NCBI GenBank assembly: GCA_017451695.1
Contig: JAFTNW010000014.1
Coordinates: forward strand, 1-64,000
DNA: 64,000 nucleotides
DNA from: Bacteroidaceae bacterium
Lineage (GTDB): Bacteria; Bacteroidota; Bacteroidia; Bacteroidales; Bacteroidaceae
Direction: 5' to 3'
Part shown: piece after piece, positions 27,948-37,440 of the stretch
Numbering within the stretch: position 1 is the first letter of the stretch
Layout of the letters: the number at the start of each line of letters is the position of its first letter
Program-made: the position numbers and the translations under genes
Notes under the pieces: model-generated
What the model was told of the DNA's origin: nothing
What the model saw: only the letters and a program-made list of their open reading frames with translations
Databases searched by the model: none

Positions 27948-29216
27948 TTACGCACCCACCACGATTTCAAACATTTTATCGCGCTGCAAATATTTGCGTG
28001 CAACGAGTTGCAGTTTCTGCGGGGTTACCAGCTTTATGGCATCGATATAACGGTTCACACTGTCGAATCCATCGCCCGACAACCATGCATTTACAAAGAC
28101 CTCCGATTTTGCCATTGAACCCTCATATTCGCGGCACAATTCGCCCATGATATAGTTGCGCACAAGCTCCACCTCCTCGGCCGGTATTTCCTCGGTTTGC
28201 AGGCGCTCCATCTCCTTATATAGCTCTTCGAGCAAGGGTTCCACATACTCAGTGGCAGCCTGCGAACTCACCACAAACACATTATCCTTGCCATAAGCAT
28301 CAATCTCGGATATAATATCGTATGTATAGCCGTTCTCTTCGCGTATGTTACTCATGAGACGGCTCCCGAAGTAGCCTCCCAGCAGAACATTCAGGAAACG
28401 AAGGTCGAAGAAATCGGGATGAGTGGATGGCAATGCCAAACAACCCACCTTAACTGCGCTCTGCAACGTGTTCTCCAATACTATTTTTTGCTTGCCCGGC
28501 TGCGGCGAAGGAGGAGCCATGTGTACCGAAACCTTATCGGCTGCGCCCCACTCCATGTTACCAAATGCCGAAACAATAGCATCTACCACGGCCTTATTCT
28601 GCGTGCCCGACAGAAAGAGCGTGCAATTTTTGTTTGAATAAACCTCGTCAAAGTATTGCCGGAGGTCGTCTCGGGTTATTGCATCGTAATCGCCACTCTC
28701 AACCAAACGCCCCAGCGGGTGGGATTCGCCCCACAATGTGCGTTCAAAATGGCGTTGTGCCACCACGTCCACTTTTTGACTGTTTATGAGAAAATGCGCT
28801 TTGTTGTTGCGGCGCACAACATCCAAATTCTCTTGCGGGAAAAGTGGTCTTTTAACAAAATCCTCAACCACGGGCAACAGCAGAGGGAAATGCTTTGCAA
28901 GAACATAAAGAATTATATGGTTGCACCCTTGCGAGGAGTACATATCGATCCAAGCTCCGTAATAGTCGAGCCGGCGGGAAATCTCCGCCCCCGAATAGCC
29001 CTCACTACCCTCGCGCAACATTCTGTTTGTGAAGAGTGCCTGCAACGGCTTGTGTTGCACAGAGTATCCACCGCTGAAAAGAATATCAAGCCTCACGACA
29101 CCCTTATCCTCTCCTTGGAGATGATACAAAGATACCCCATTTGGCATCACCCTTGTAACAGGCAGTGCCAAATGGGATAATATCATAGGCTCTATTTGCG
29201 GAGGTTGCGGCATCAT
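27948..29216 (-). CDS. M16-family peptidase homologue without the zinc site
   Basis: Protein of 422 residues from the ATG at 29216, 10 bp after the kdsB stop; an open frame continues into kdsB but has no family match. It has the two-domain fold of M16 peptidases, with the C-terminal part (RFLNVLLGGYFGSRLMSNIRE) well conserved. At the position of the HxxEH zinc motif it reads ALFTNRML, so His, Glu and His are replaced by Leu, Asn and Arg. It should be catalytically inactive, as are the regulatory subunits of M16 heterodimers. No active M16 partner is in the window. Confidence 0.88.
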   Translation of the reverse strand: MMPQPPQIEPMILSHLALPVTRVMPNGVSLYHLQGEDKGVVRLDILFSGGYSVQHKPLQALFTNRMLREGSEGYSGAEISRRLDYYGAWIDMYSSQGCNHIILYVLAKHFPLLLPVVEDFVKRPLFPQENLDVVRRNNKAHFLINSQKVDVVAQRHFERTLWGESHPLGRLVESGDYDAITRDDLRQYFDEVYSNKNCTLFLSGTQNKAVVDAIVSAFGNMEWGAADKVSVHMAPPSPQPGKQKIVLENTLQSAVKVGCLALPSTHPDFFDLRFLNVLLGGYFGSRLMSNIREENGYTYDIISEIDAYGKDNVFVVSSQAATEYVEPLLEELYKEMERLQTEEIPAEEVELVRNYIMGELCREYEGSMAKSEVFVNAWLSGDGFDSVNRYIDAIKLVTPQKLQLVARKYLQRDKMFEIVVGA

Positions 29217-29226
29217 CGGAACATTA

Positions 29227-29994
29227 TCAATCGTTCCAGGCAAAACCAACCGAAGCGGCAAACTCTTTTGCACGCTCCAAGTCCTCGGGAGTATCAATAC
29301 CGATAGTTTCAATATCGGTAATGCCCACCTTTATCTTGTAACCATTCTCCAACCAACGCAACTGCTCGAGCGACTCGGCCTTCTCCATAGGCGATTGGGG
29401 TAGCGTTGTAATTTTTTCAAGCACATTCGCACGATAAGCATAGATTCCCAAATGCTTGTAAAACACGTGCTTATCGAGCCATTCTCTCTTCTCTACTCCA
29501 CGCAGATAAGGAATAACGGAACGGCTGAAATATAGAGCGAAACCTTCTTCGTTGAAAACCACTTTTGGGGAATTCGGACACTCCAAACGCTCCAAACCAT
29601 CGGCCTTGTCAAAAGGCTTCACAAGAGTAGCAATGTCGGTGTCGGCATTATCGAAACAGGCAATCAAAGCCTGCACCTGATTTTGGCGAATAAAAGGCTC
29701 GTCGCCCTGTATATTCACAATAACATCGCAATCGATGGCAAGGCGACGATAAGCATCCAAGCAACGCTCCGTGCCGTTCTTGCAATCTTCCGATGTCATT
29801 ACCACATTACCACCAAAGCCCTCTACACACTCCTTGATGCGCTCGTCATCGGTAGCCACATAAAGTTCGTCAAAACAGCCTTTTACCTGTTCGTACACGC
29901 GCTGTATAACCGGCTTGCCGCCCAACATAGCCAATGGCTTGCCCGGGAAACGGGTAGAGGCATATCTTGCCGGAATAATTCCTACGAATTTCAT
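29227..29994 (-). CDS. kdsB: 3-deoxy-manno-octulosonate cytidylyltransferase (CMP-Kdo synthetase)
   Basis: Cytosolic enzyme of 255 residues that activates Kdo with CTP for attachment to lipid A. The N-terminus GIIPARYASTRFPGKPLA and NIQGDEPFI are diagnostic, and TIGIDTPEDLERA near the C-terminus is the usual ending. It lies 9 bp after PBP1A and 10 bp before the inactive M16 homologue, so all three are probably on one transcript. Confidence 0.96.
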   Translation of the reverse strand: MKFVGIIPARYASTRFPGKPLAMLGGKPVIQRVYEQVKGCFDELYVATDDERIKECVEGFGGNVVMTSEDCKNGTERCLDAYRRLAIDCDVIVNIQGDEPFIRQNQVQALIACFDNADTDIATLVKPFDKADGLERLECPNSPKVVFNEEGFALYFSRSVIPYLRGVEKREWLDKHVFYKHLGIYAYRANVLEKITTLPQSPMEKAESLEQLRWLENGYKIKVGITDIETIGIDTPEDLERAKEFAASVGFAWND

Positions 29995-30003
29995 ATATCT
30001 TAA

Positions 30004-32340
30004 TTATTGAAACAAATCATCAAATCCTCCTATACTACCCTCCTCTTCATCATCATGCGGCAAGGCAATCCTGCTTGCGCAAGGGTCAAAATCGTGAGGT
30101 ATATCAAAAGTGTCGGCTTGCGAATAGGGCAATGTTTCATCGGCATATACCTTATTCATATATAAGCCCCAGATGGGAAGCGCCATTGAGGCACCCTGGC
30201 CGTCGCTCATTCTGTCGAAGTGAATATCGCGGTCCTCGCCACCTACCCAGCAACCGGTAACAAGATTGGGGGTGAATCCCATGAACCAACCATCGGAGTT
30301 ATTCTGTGTGGTTCCTGTTTTTCCACCCATATCTGCATTAATCTTATAGATGCGTCTTATTCGACCACCCGTACCCTCGTTTATAACGGCACGCAGCATT
30401 TCAATCATTTTATACGAACTCTCCTCGCTTATAACCTCGTTCTTTTGCGCCGAGAAGGTAGCTATCGTATTGCCTTGGTTATCCTCAATGCGTGTAACAT
30501 ACAAAGGCAGTGTGCGTATTCCCTTGCCCACAAAGGCTGTGTATGCACTCACCATCTCGCCCACCGAGGCATCGCACACACCAAGGCACAGCGAGGGAGT
30601 TGCCTCTATATCCCTGTTACGCAAACCGAATTGGTGAATAAGTTTTTTCAAGGAGTATGGGTTAAGCTTGCTCATAAGATAAGCCGAAATCCAGTTGTTT
30701 GAATTGGCAAGACCCCAGCGCAGCGTAACCATCTCTCCATAGCGTGTTTTTGAGGTATTTTTAGGACTCCACAGCTTGCCGTCCTCGGTAATCAGTGTCT
30801 GCTCTATGTTGCGTGTTTCGTCGCATGGAGAGAAACCATTCTCCATGGCAAGAGAATAGAGGAACGGCTTGATGGTTGAACCCACCTGACGACGGCCCAC
30901 GTTGGCCATGTCATACTTGAAGTAGTAGAAATTTGGGCCGCCTACATATGCTTTTACCGCACCGCTGTGAGGGTCCATTGAGAAAACTCCCGTGCGCAGG
31001 AAATACTTATAATATCGCAAAGAATCCATGGGAGTCATCACCGTATCCTTCATACCCTGATAGGTGAACACGCTCATATCCTCGGGGGTGTTAAATGCGG
31101 TTTCAATCTCCGCCTCGCTTGCGCCGGCTTTTTTCATGGTCATGTAACGGTCGCTCTGGCGCATGGCACGGCGCATAATCTTCTCAACCTCCTCATCGGA
31201 GAGTTTTTCGGTAAAGGGTGCCGTGCGCTGTTTTTTCTTCGAATCGAAGAAACGCTTTTGCAGATACTCGGCAACATGCTCCTGCACCGCCTCTTCCATA
31301 TATGTCTGCATGCGCGAATCTATGGTGGTATAGATTTTCAAACCATCGGTATAAACATTGTAGTTGCTGCCATCGGCCTTTTGGTTTTTGTTACACCAGC
31401 CGAAGAGAGGGTTGGTTTCCCAATCTATGGAATCCTCATAGAACTGTTGCATCTGCCACCCGCGATAGTTCTTCTTCACAGGTTTTTTGGCAGTCATCAC
31501 ACCGCGCAGATATTGGCGGAAGTATGTTGCTATACCGGCTTTGTGGTCGGCCGAGTGGAAATCGAGTTTCATCTCGGTCTCCTTCAATTCATCAAACTCC
31601 TCGCGGGTTATATAGCCCGCCTTCATCATCTGCCCAAGCACCACATTGCGACGGTCGCGCGTCTTTTCGGGGCGGCGGCGGGGATTATACAGCGAAGAGT
31701 TTTTGCACATACCCACAAGCATGGCTGCCTCCTGGATATTCAGCTGGCTCGGCAATTTACCGAAATATACATTCGCTGCACTCTTTATACCCACAGCATT
31801 GTATCCGAAATCGTACTTATTCAGATACATGGTGATAATCTCCTCCTTGGTATAGTGGCGTTCCAGCTGCACGGCAATAACCCACTCTATGGGTTTTTGG
31901 TACAGACGCTCCATTTTGTTACCGCTAACCTCGGAATAGAGCAACTTGGCGAGCTGTTGTGTTATGGTGCTGCCACCGCCGGCATTCTTCTGCATGAGAA
32001 TTCCGCTTTTCACAATGGCACGCATCAAGGACTTGGCATCTATGCCCGAATGGTTGGCAAAGCGTTCGTCCTCTGTGGCAATGAGCGCTTTAATAAGATT
32101 GGGTGAGATATCCTTGTAATCGACAAACACGCGATTCTCCTTGCTGTACGACCATGTGCCGAGCGTCTTTCCATCGGCCGAAATAATTTGTGAAGCAAAT
32201 TTGTACGATGGATTCTGCAACTCGTTAATATCGGGCAAATATCCAATCCAGCCCTGCGAAATGGCAAAAAACAGACCGGCAACAAGCAGTATCACCGCAA
32301 ACATGGAAGCCCATAGAAAAATCAGTATCTTTTTTAACAT
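30004..32340 (-). CDS. Penicillin-binding protein 1A (bifunctional transglycosylase/transpeptidase)
   Basis: Class A PBP of 778 residues from the ATG at 32340 (MLKKILIFLWASMFAVILL); a longer frame upstream adds no family sequence. One membrane anchor (about 5-30) is followed by a GT51 domain with ATEDERFANHSGID and GGSTITQQLAKLL, an insert region, and a transpeptidase domain with GSTIKPF (catalytic Ser in SxxK), SNNW (SxN) and GGKTGTTQNN (KTG). It polymerises glycan strands and crosslinks peptides in the periplasm. It leads a unit with kdsB and is divergent from pyrB. Confidence 0.95.
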   Translation of the reverse strand: MLKKILIFLWASMFAVILLVAGLFFAISQGWIGYLPDINELQNPSYKFASQIISADGKTLGTWSYSKENRVFVDYKDISPNLIKALIATEDERFANHSGIDAKSLMRAIVKSGILMQKNAGGGSTITQQLAKLLYSEVSGNKMERLYQKPIEWVIAVQLERHYTKEEIITMYLNKYDFGYNAVGIKSAANVYFGKLPSQLNIQEAAMLVGMCKNSSLYNPRRRPEKTRDRRNVVLGQMMKAGYITREEFDELKETEMKLDFHSADHKAGIATYFRQYLRGVMTAKKPVKKNYRGWQMQQFYEDSIDWETNPLFGWCNKNQKADGSNYNVYTDGLKIYTTIDSRMQTYMEEAVQEHVAEYLQKRFFDSKKKQRTAPFTEKLSDEEVEKIMRRAMRQSDRYMTMKKAGASEAEIETAFNTPEDMSVFTYQGMKDTVMTPMDSLRYYKYFLRTGVFSMDPHSGAVKAYVGGPNFYYFKYDMANVGRRQVGSTIKPFLYSLAMENGFSPCDETRNIEQTLITEDGKLWSPKNTSKTRYGEMVTLRWGLANSNNWISAYLMSKLNPYSLKKLIHQFGLRNRDIEATPSLCLGVCDASVGEMVSAYTAFVGKGIRTLPLYVTRIEDNQGNTIATFSAQKNEVISEESSYKMIEMLRAVINEGTGGRIRRIYKINADMGGKTGTTQNNSDGWFMGFTPNLVTGCWVGGEDRDIHFDRMSDGQGASMALPIWGLYMNKVYADETLPYSQADTFDIPHDFDPCASRIALPHDDEEEGSIGGFDDLFQ

Positions 32341-32527
32341 AGTAATCGTGTTTACATGATTTGCATGGCCCATACTGCAAAAGCGCACTACACACCATAC
32401 AAAAATAATAGACTACAAAAATACAATAAATATTTGGAATAAAAGCAATGTTTCAAGAATTTAGCATCTGCCGCATTTTTTTCAAATAAATCTACGTTTT
32501 TGGTGCTTTATTTACAAAGATATTCTA

Positions 32528-32535
32528 TACCTTTG
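32528..32535 (+). promoter_or_regulatory. Candidate promoter of the pyrB unit
   Basis: TACCTTTG matches the -7 consensus and lies 31 bp before the pyrB ATG. The -33 region is poor (TTTA about 17 nt upstream). Minus-strand TATTTTTG (32416-32423 read in reverse) is a weaker candidate for the divergent PBP1A gene. Confidence 0.5.
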
Positions 32536-32566
32536 TGAGAAACCACGAACATTAGAAACAGTAGCA

Positions 32567-33481
32567 ATGGAAAACAAAAGTTTGGTATCTATCAACGACC
32601 TGTCGCGCGAAAAAATACTCTCGTTGCTCGACACTGCAAGCAAATTCGAAGAGAACCCCAACCGCGACATTCTTGCCGGTAAAGTCATAGGCTCGCTATT
32701 CTTTGAGCCCTCAACCCGCACCCGCCTGAGTTTTGAGACAGCGGCAATGCGTTTGGGTGCAAGAGTCATAGGATTCAGCGATGCGGCAACAAGTTCCGCC
32801 ACCAAGGGAGAGACACTGAAAGACACCATAATGATGGTATCGAGTTACGCCGATGCAATAGTCATGCGCCACCGTTTAGAGGGAGCCGCACGTTACGCAA
32901 GCGAAGTATCGCCCTGCCCCATCATAAATGCCGGCGACGGAGCCAACCAGCACCCTTCGCAAACGATGCTCGACCTCTACTCCATCAAAAAGACACAGGG
33001 CACATTGGAAAATCTGCACATACACCTTGTGGGAGACCTCAAATTCGGCCGCACCGTGCACTCCCTGCTGCACGCAATGCGCCACTTCAACCCCACATTC
33101 CATTTCATATCGCCCGAAGAGCTGCACATGCCCGAGGAGTACCGCGAGTTCTGCCGCAAGAACAACATCCCCTTTGTAGAGACAACGGAATTCAACGAAG
33201 AGGTAATTGCTAGTGCCGACATTATATACATGACACGCGTGCAGCGCGAGCGTTTCAGCGACCTCATGGAATACGAGAAGGTGAAGAACTGTTACCGCCT
33301 CACAAACGCCATGCTCGAAGGCAGCAAACCCAACCTGCGCATACTCCACCCCCTGCCACGAGTAAACGAGATTGCTTACGATGTGGACGACAACCCCAAG
33401 GCCTACTATTTCCAGCAGGCACAGAACGGCCTTTATGTGCGCGAGGCACTTATATGCGATGTATTAAACATTAAAATCTGA
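32567..33481 (+). CDS. pyrB: Aspartate carbamoyltransferase, catalytic chain
   Basis: Catalyses the first committed step of pyrimidine synthesis, joining carbamoyl phosphate and aspartate. The 304-residue product has the carbamoyl-phosphate site [12 protein letters not shown] (about 49-60), the loop TKGET, MRHRLEG and [10 protein letters not shown], and the aspartate-binding RVQRERF and [10 protein letters not shown]. It is followed 5 bp later by the regulatory chain gene, so the enzyme is the allosteric class. Confidence 0.97.
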   Translation: MENKSLVSINDLSREKILSLLDTASKFEENPNRDILAGKVIGSLFFEPSTRTRLSFETAAMRLGARVIGFSDAATSSATKGETLKDTIMMVSSYADAIVMRHRLEGAARYASEVSPCPIINAGDGANQHPSQTMLDLYSIKKTQGTLENLHIHLVGDLKFGRTVHSLLHAMRHFNPTFHFISPEELHMPEEYREFCRKNNIPFVETTEFNEEVIASADIIYMTRVQRERFSDLMEYEKVKNCYRLTNAMLEGSKPNLRILHPLPRVNEIAYDVDDNPKAYYFQQAQNGLYVREALICDVLNIKI

Positions 33482-33486
33482 AAACC

Positions 33487-33948
33487 ATGAACAACGATAA
33501 ACCCGCATTGCAAGTATCGGCACTATGCAACGGCACCGTAATAGACCACATACCCGCCGACAAGCTGTTTGCAGTTGTAAACCTGCTCGACATACCGGAA
33601 ATGAGCAGCAATATCACCATAGGCAATAACCTCGAGAGCAAGAAACTCGGTAAAAAAGGCCTGATAAAGGTTGCCGACAAGTTCTTCACCGACGAAGAGG
33701 TAAACCGCATTTCACTCGTTGCACCCAAAGTGGTATTGAACACAATACGCGACTATAAGGTTGTAGAAAAGAGAGAGGTAAAAATGCCAGCCGAGCTGCA
33801 CAACATAGTAAAATGTGCCAACCCAGCCTGCATCACCAACAACGAGCCCATGGCAACCCATTTCTATGTAACCGACCCTGAATCGGGCATCATAAAATGC
33901 CGCTATTGCGAGAAGGAGATACATGTGAGCAACGTGGAATTGCTATAA
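33487..33948 (+). CDS. pyrI: Aspartate carbamoyltransferase, regulatory chain
   Basis: Regulatory subunit of 153 residues that binds CTP/ATP and docks on PyrB. The nucleotide domain (about 1-100) includes [15 protein letters not shown], and the C-terminal zinc domain has four Cys in CANPAC and CRYC (about residues 112-144). It is adjacent to pyrB and precedes the flavin-reductase gene by 11 bp. Confidence 0.96.
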   Translation: MNNDKPALQVSALCNGTVIDHIPADKLFAVVNLLDIPEMSSNITIGNNLESKKLGKKGLIKVADKFFTDEEVNRISLVAPKVVLNTIRDYKVVEKREVKMPAELHNIVKCANPACITNNEPMATHFYVTDPESGIIKCRYCEKEIHVSNVELL

Positions 33949-33959
33949 GTGAAGATGAT

Positions 33960-34523
33960 ATGAAGATTAGTTGGAAACCCGGTACAATGATATACCCCCT
34001 GCCCGCCGTAATGGTTAGTTGCGGCAGCAGCCCTGCCGATTACAACATACTCACCGTGTCGTGGGTGGGCACGGTGTGTACCAACCCTGCAATGTGCTAT
34101 ATATCGGTGCGCCCCGAGCGCCACTCATACCCCATAATCAAAGAGACAGGGGAGTTTGTCATAAACCTCACTACCGCAGAGATTGCACGCGCCACCGATT
34201 GGTGCGGAGTACGTTCGGGCAAGGAGTATGACAAGGCCAAAGAGTGCGGTCTCACATACGGCCCGGCAAAGGAGGTAAAAGCCCCAATAATCATGGAATC
34301 CCCATTGAGTATTGAGTGCAAGGTAAAAGAAATTATACCATTAGGCACGCACGACATGTTCCTTGCCGAGGTGGTAAACGTACAGGCCGACGACAAATAC
34401 CTGAACCCCGAAACCGGCGAATGGGACCTTTCGGCAGCCGACCCTCTTGTATATGCACATGGCAAATACTTCCATTTGGGTGAATTCATAGGCCGTTTCG
34501 GGTGGAGTGTAAAAAAGAAGTAA
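33960..34523 (+). CDS. Flavin reductase family protein
   Basis: Protein of 187 residues from the ATG at 33960 (MKISWKPGTMIYPLPAVMVS); the longer open frame runs back into pyrI and has no match. It has the flavin-reductase-like split-barrel fold: ITVSWVGTVCTNP-type sequence (here LTVSWVGTVCTNPAMCYISV) and FVINLTTAEIARATDWCG, which binds FMN. Such proteins reduce flavin or act as small oxidoreductases. It is placed in the pyrBI unit and followed 3 bp later by a beta-barrel protein, but a functional link to pyrimidines is not evident. Confidence 0.85.
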   Translation: MKISWKPGTMIYPLPAVMVSCGSSPADYNILTVSWVGTVCTNPAMCYISVRPERHSYPIIKETGEFVINLTTAEIARATDWCGVRSGKEYDKAKECGLTYGPAKEVKAPIIMESPLSIECKVKEIIPLGTHDMFLAEVVNVQADDKYLNPETGEWDLSAADPLVYAHGKYFHLGEFIGRFGWSVKKK

Positions 34524-34526
34524 ACA

Positions 34527-35228
34527 ATGAAACGCAGCACACTCATTGCAACAATTCTTATGCTCTGTGCAAGCATTGCAGCCGCACAAAGCACCGAGGA
34601 GAACCGCTTAAAACTAAACTATGGCATAAAGGCAGGGTTCCAAGCCATCACATACAACCACACCGACTTTGACATTGAAGGATACACTTTCAATGATAAC
34701 ACCATACAGAGCAACAAAATAGGCTACACGTTCACACCCTTTCTGCGCCTCACGAAAGGCAAATTCTACATACAAACAGAGGCTGCATTGGGCATCACAC
34801 GCTACAATTTCGACTTCAAAGACAACAATAACACTGCGACACCGGTGTTCACCCCCGCCACGGCGGAGTATGACCTAACCACATACAACATTCAAATTCC
34901 GTTGCTGGTAGGTTACAATTTCATCAGTTACGAGAATTACGGCATGAGTGTATTCACAGGCCCGCGTGTCAAATTCATATTTACATCGTTGAGCGACCAG
35001 GATTTCCTGCATTTCAAGCACGAACAACTGATGGAAGAGCTCAACAAACGCGACATCCATTGGGAGCTTGGATTGGGCATCAGAATCTTCAACGTAATAA
35101 TGGATATAACATATGATTGGGGGCTCTCCATGAATAAAACAAAAATAACAGACAAGGAGAGCGGAGCCATCTTCACCAGCAAGAGAAACGACAGCACGCT
35201 TGGTTTCTCGGTAGGATTCATATTTTAA
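34527..35228 (+). CDS. Outer-membrane beta-barrel protein (PorT/OMP_b-brl type)
   Basis: Exported protein of 233 residues with signal peptide MKRSTLIATILMLCASIAAAQ. The mature part is built of alternating polar/aromatic strands (YGIKAGFQAITYNH, GYTFTPFLRLTKG, IQIPLLVGYNF) and ends in GFSVGFIF with a terminal Phe, as in eight-stranded outer-membrane barrels. Which ligand or partner it has is unknown. The spacing of 3 bp from the flavin reductase gene suggests co-transcription. Confidence 0.8.
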   Translation: MKRSTLIATILMLCASIAAAQSTEENRLKLNYGIKAGFQAITYNHTDFDIEGYTFNDNTIQSNKIGYTFTPFLRLTKGKFYIQTEAALGITRYNFDFKDNNNTATPVFTPATAEYDLTTYNIQIPLLVGYNFISYENYGMSVFTGPRVKFIFTSLSDQDFLHFKHEQLMEELNKRDIHWELGLGIRIFNVIMDITYDWGLSMNKTKITDKESGAIFTSKRNDSTLGFSVGFIF

Positions 35229-35243
35229 CGCAAACATTTGTTT

Positions 35244-35924
35244 ATGCTTGGAACAATTGTAAATACCATTACCATAATCACCGGAACGCTCATTGGGCAC
35301 ATAGCCAAAAAGGGAATTAAGGAGAAATACCAACATGTACTTTTCAATGCAATGGGGCTTGCAGCCACAGCACTCGGATTCAATGCTGTGAGCAACAATC
35401 TGCCCAAGAGCGAATACCCTGTGCTCTTTATCATAAGCCTTTCGATAGGCGGATTGGCAGGGACCATTCTCGACATCGACGGCCGTTTCAAGAAATTGAC
35501 ATCGCGCATGGGAGCGTCGAACCTTGCGCAAGGGCTATCCACCGGAATATTGCTCTACTGCATAGGTACTCTATCCATTGTGGGCCCCGTAATGAGTGCG
35601 CTATATGGCGATAACACCTATCTTTTCACCAATGCCACACTCGACCTAATAACATCGGCCGTGCTTGCCACCACATACGGCATAGGCATGTTGTGGGCTG
35701 CTCCGGTGCTATTTTTGTGGCAAGGAGGAATATATATGCTCACCATGCTTGCGGGCGACATCATCCCCACTCCGCTTGTTACGGAAATTTCAATTGTCGG
35801 CGGTGTGCTCATTGCCGCATCGGGGCTAAGCATCTTGGGTATAAAGGATTGCAAGGCTATAAATATGTTGCCGGCTTTGGCGGTGCCCATGCTATTTTTC
35901 CTTATTAAGAGTCTATTCCGGTAA
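35244..35924 (+). CDS. DUF554 family membrane protein
   Basis: Inner-membrane protein of 226 residues with six or seven hydrophobic segments. The family-typical start MLGTIVNTITIITGTLIGHI and the SIVGPVMSALYGD loop identify DUF554. I begin at the ATG at 35244; the frame opens slightly earlier at a TTG. Some homologues are annotated as possible transporters, but no function is proven. It is the last gene before a strong terminator. Confidence 0.88.
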   Translation: MLGTIVNTITIITGTLIGHIAKKGIKEKYQHVLFNAMGLAATALGFNAVSNNLPKSEYPVLFIISLSIGGLAGTILDIDGRFKKLTSRMGASNLAQGLSTGILLYCIGTLSIVGPVMSALYGDNTYLFTNATLDLITSAVLATTYGIGMLWAAPVLFLWQGGIYMLTMLAGDIIPTPLVTEISIVGGVLIAASGLSILGIKDCKAINMLPALAVPMLFFLIKSLFR

Positions 35925-35952
35925 CTGAACATCAAACAAATCAAGCCACCAG

Positions 35953-36007
35953 ATAAAACACAGTAAACCCCAAAGCCTGGAAAACTTTGGGGTTTACTAT
36001 GTTTTAT
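35953..36007. terminator. Bidirectional terminator between DUF554 and glyA
   Basis: Twenty-three-base arms (35953-35975 and 35985-36007) pair with one mismatch around a 9-nt loop, with A/T runs at both ends. It lies between the converging stops at 35924 (+) and 36025 (-). Confidence 0.88.
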
Positions 36008-36024
36008 TAGCTTATCTATTTTTA

Positions 36025-37305
36025 TCAATAAGCAAACAAAGGATATTCGGCCATTACCTCGTTTACCTTGCGACGAACCGTAGCAATAACTTTCTCGTCC
36101 TCGGGAGCGTTAAGCACGGTCTCAATCATCTCGGCAATGAAGGGCATCATATCATCCTTAACACCACGAGTGGTAATGGCGGGAGTACCCAAACGGATTC
36201 CCGATGTCTGGAATGCACTGCGCGAATCAAAAGGCACCATATTCTTATTAGCTGTGATATCGGCCGAAACAAGAGCCTTCTCGGCAACCTTACCTGTGAG
36301 TTCGGGATACTTGCCACGCAAATCAACAAGCATTGAGTGGTTGTCTGTTCCGCCCGACACAATACCGAAGCCACGGTCCATGAGTTCCTGTGCAAGTGTG
36401 GCAGCGTTCAACTGCACCTGTGCCTGATACTCTTTGAACTCGGGTTGCAAAGCCTCGCCAAAAGCAACAGCCTTGGCTGCTATGACATGCTCCAACGGGC
36501 CGCCCTGAATACCGGGGAAAACAGCCGAGTCGAGCAACTGCGACATCATCTTAACCTCGCCCTTGGGAGTGGTTTTGCCCCAGGGATTGGGGAAATCCCT
36601 ACCCAATATTATAACACCGCCGCGGGGACCGCGCAATGTTTTGTGGGTGGTTGATGTAACCACATGAGCATATTTTACAGGGTTATCGAGCAAGCCAGCT
36701 GCAATAAGACCGGCAGGGTGAGCCATATCAACCATAAGAATGGCACCAACCTTATCGGCAATCTCACGCATGCGCTTGTAATCCCACTCGCGAGAATAGG
36801 CCGAGCCGCCACCGATAATCATCTTGGGACGCTCACGCAACGCAACCTCCTCCATCTGGTCGTAATCTACACGACCGGTTTCGGGGTTGAGGTTATACTC
36901 ACAAGGAGTGTAAATGAGGCCCGATGTGTTCACTGCCGAGCCGTGAGAAAGGTGGCCGCCATGAGCCAGATTCAAGCCCATGAACTTATCACCGGGATTA
37001 AGCACTGCAAGGAACACAGCGGCATTGGCCTGTGCGCCCGAGTGAGGCTGCACATTCACCCACTCTGCACCAAAGAGCTCTTTCAAGCGCTCGCGTGCTA
37101 TATCCTCAACAATATCCACCACCTCGCAACCGCCATAATAGCGTTTGCCCGGATAGCCCTCGGCATATTTATTTGTCAAACAAGAGCCCATGGCCTGCAT
37201 CACCTCGTTGCTTACAAAGTTCTCCGAAGCAATAAGCTCAATACCTTTGAGCTGGCGACGCTGCTCCATCTCAATCAACTGAAAAATCTTACTATCGCGT
37301 TTCAT
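36025..37305 (-). CDS. glyA: Serine hydroxymethyltransferase
   Basis: PLP enzyme of 426 residues that interconverts serine and glycine while charging tetrahydrofolate. Recognisable parts are [49 protein letters not shown] and the PLP site [14 protein letters not shown], where the Lys forms the Schiff base. Length and motifs are fully standard. It stands alone, followed by the bidirectional terminator. Confidence 0.97.
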   Translation of the reverse strand: MKRDSKIFQLIEMEQRRQLKGIELIASENFVSNEVMQAMGSCLTNKYAEGYPGKRYYGGCEVVDIVEDIARERLKELFGAEWVNVQPHSGAQANAAVFLAVLNPGDKFMGLNLAHGGHLSHGSAVNTSGLIYTPCEYNLNPETGRVDYDQMEEVALRERPKMIIGGGSAYSREWDYKRMREIADKVGAILMVDMAHPAGLIAAGLLDNPVKYAHVVTSTTHKTLRGPRGGVIILGRDFPNPWGKTTPKGEVKMMSQLLDSAVFPGIQGGPLEHVIAAKAVAFGEALQPEFKEYQAQVQLNAATLAQELMDRGFGIVSGGTDNHSMLVDLRGKYPELTGKVAEKALVSADITANKNMVPFDSRSAFQTSGIRLGTPAITTRGVKDDMMPFIAEMIETVLNAPEDEKVIATVRRKVNEVMAEYPLFAY

Positions 37306-37440
37306 TATATATACTTAATTTTAATTATTCTAAAATTTTATGGTACAAAGGTGGTTATTTACTGCCTAATACACTATATAGAACAGAAAATATTATCAAC
37401 ATCTGCTTTTTTCTCATACATAAACAACCGTAACAACCGA

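Noticed and set aside
29217-29312. Longer start for the M16 homologue inside kdsB
   Set aside because: Overlaps the kdsB coding sequence in a different frame and has no resemblance to M16 proteins.
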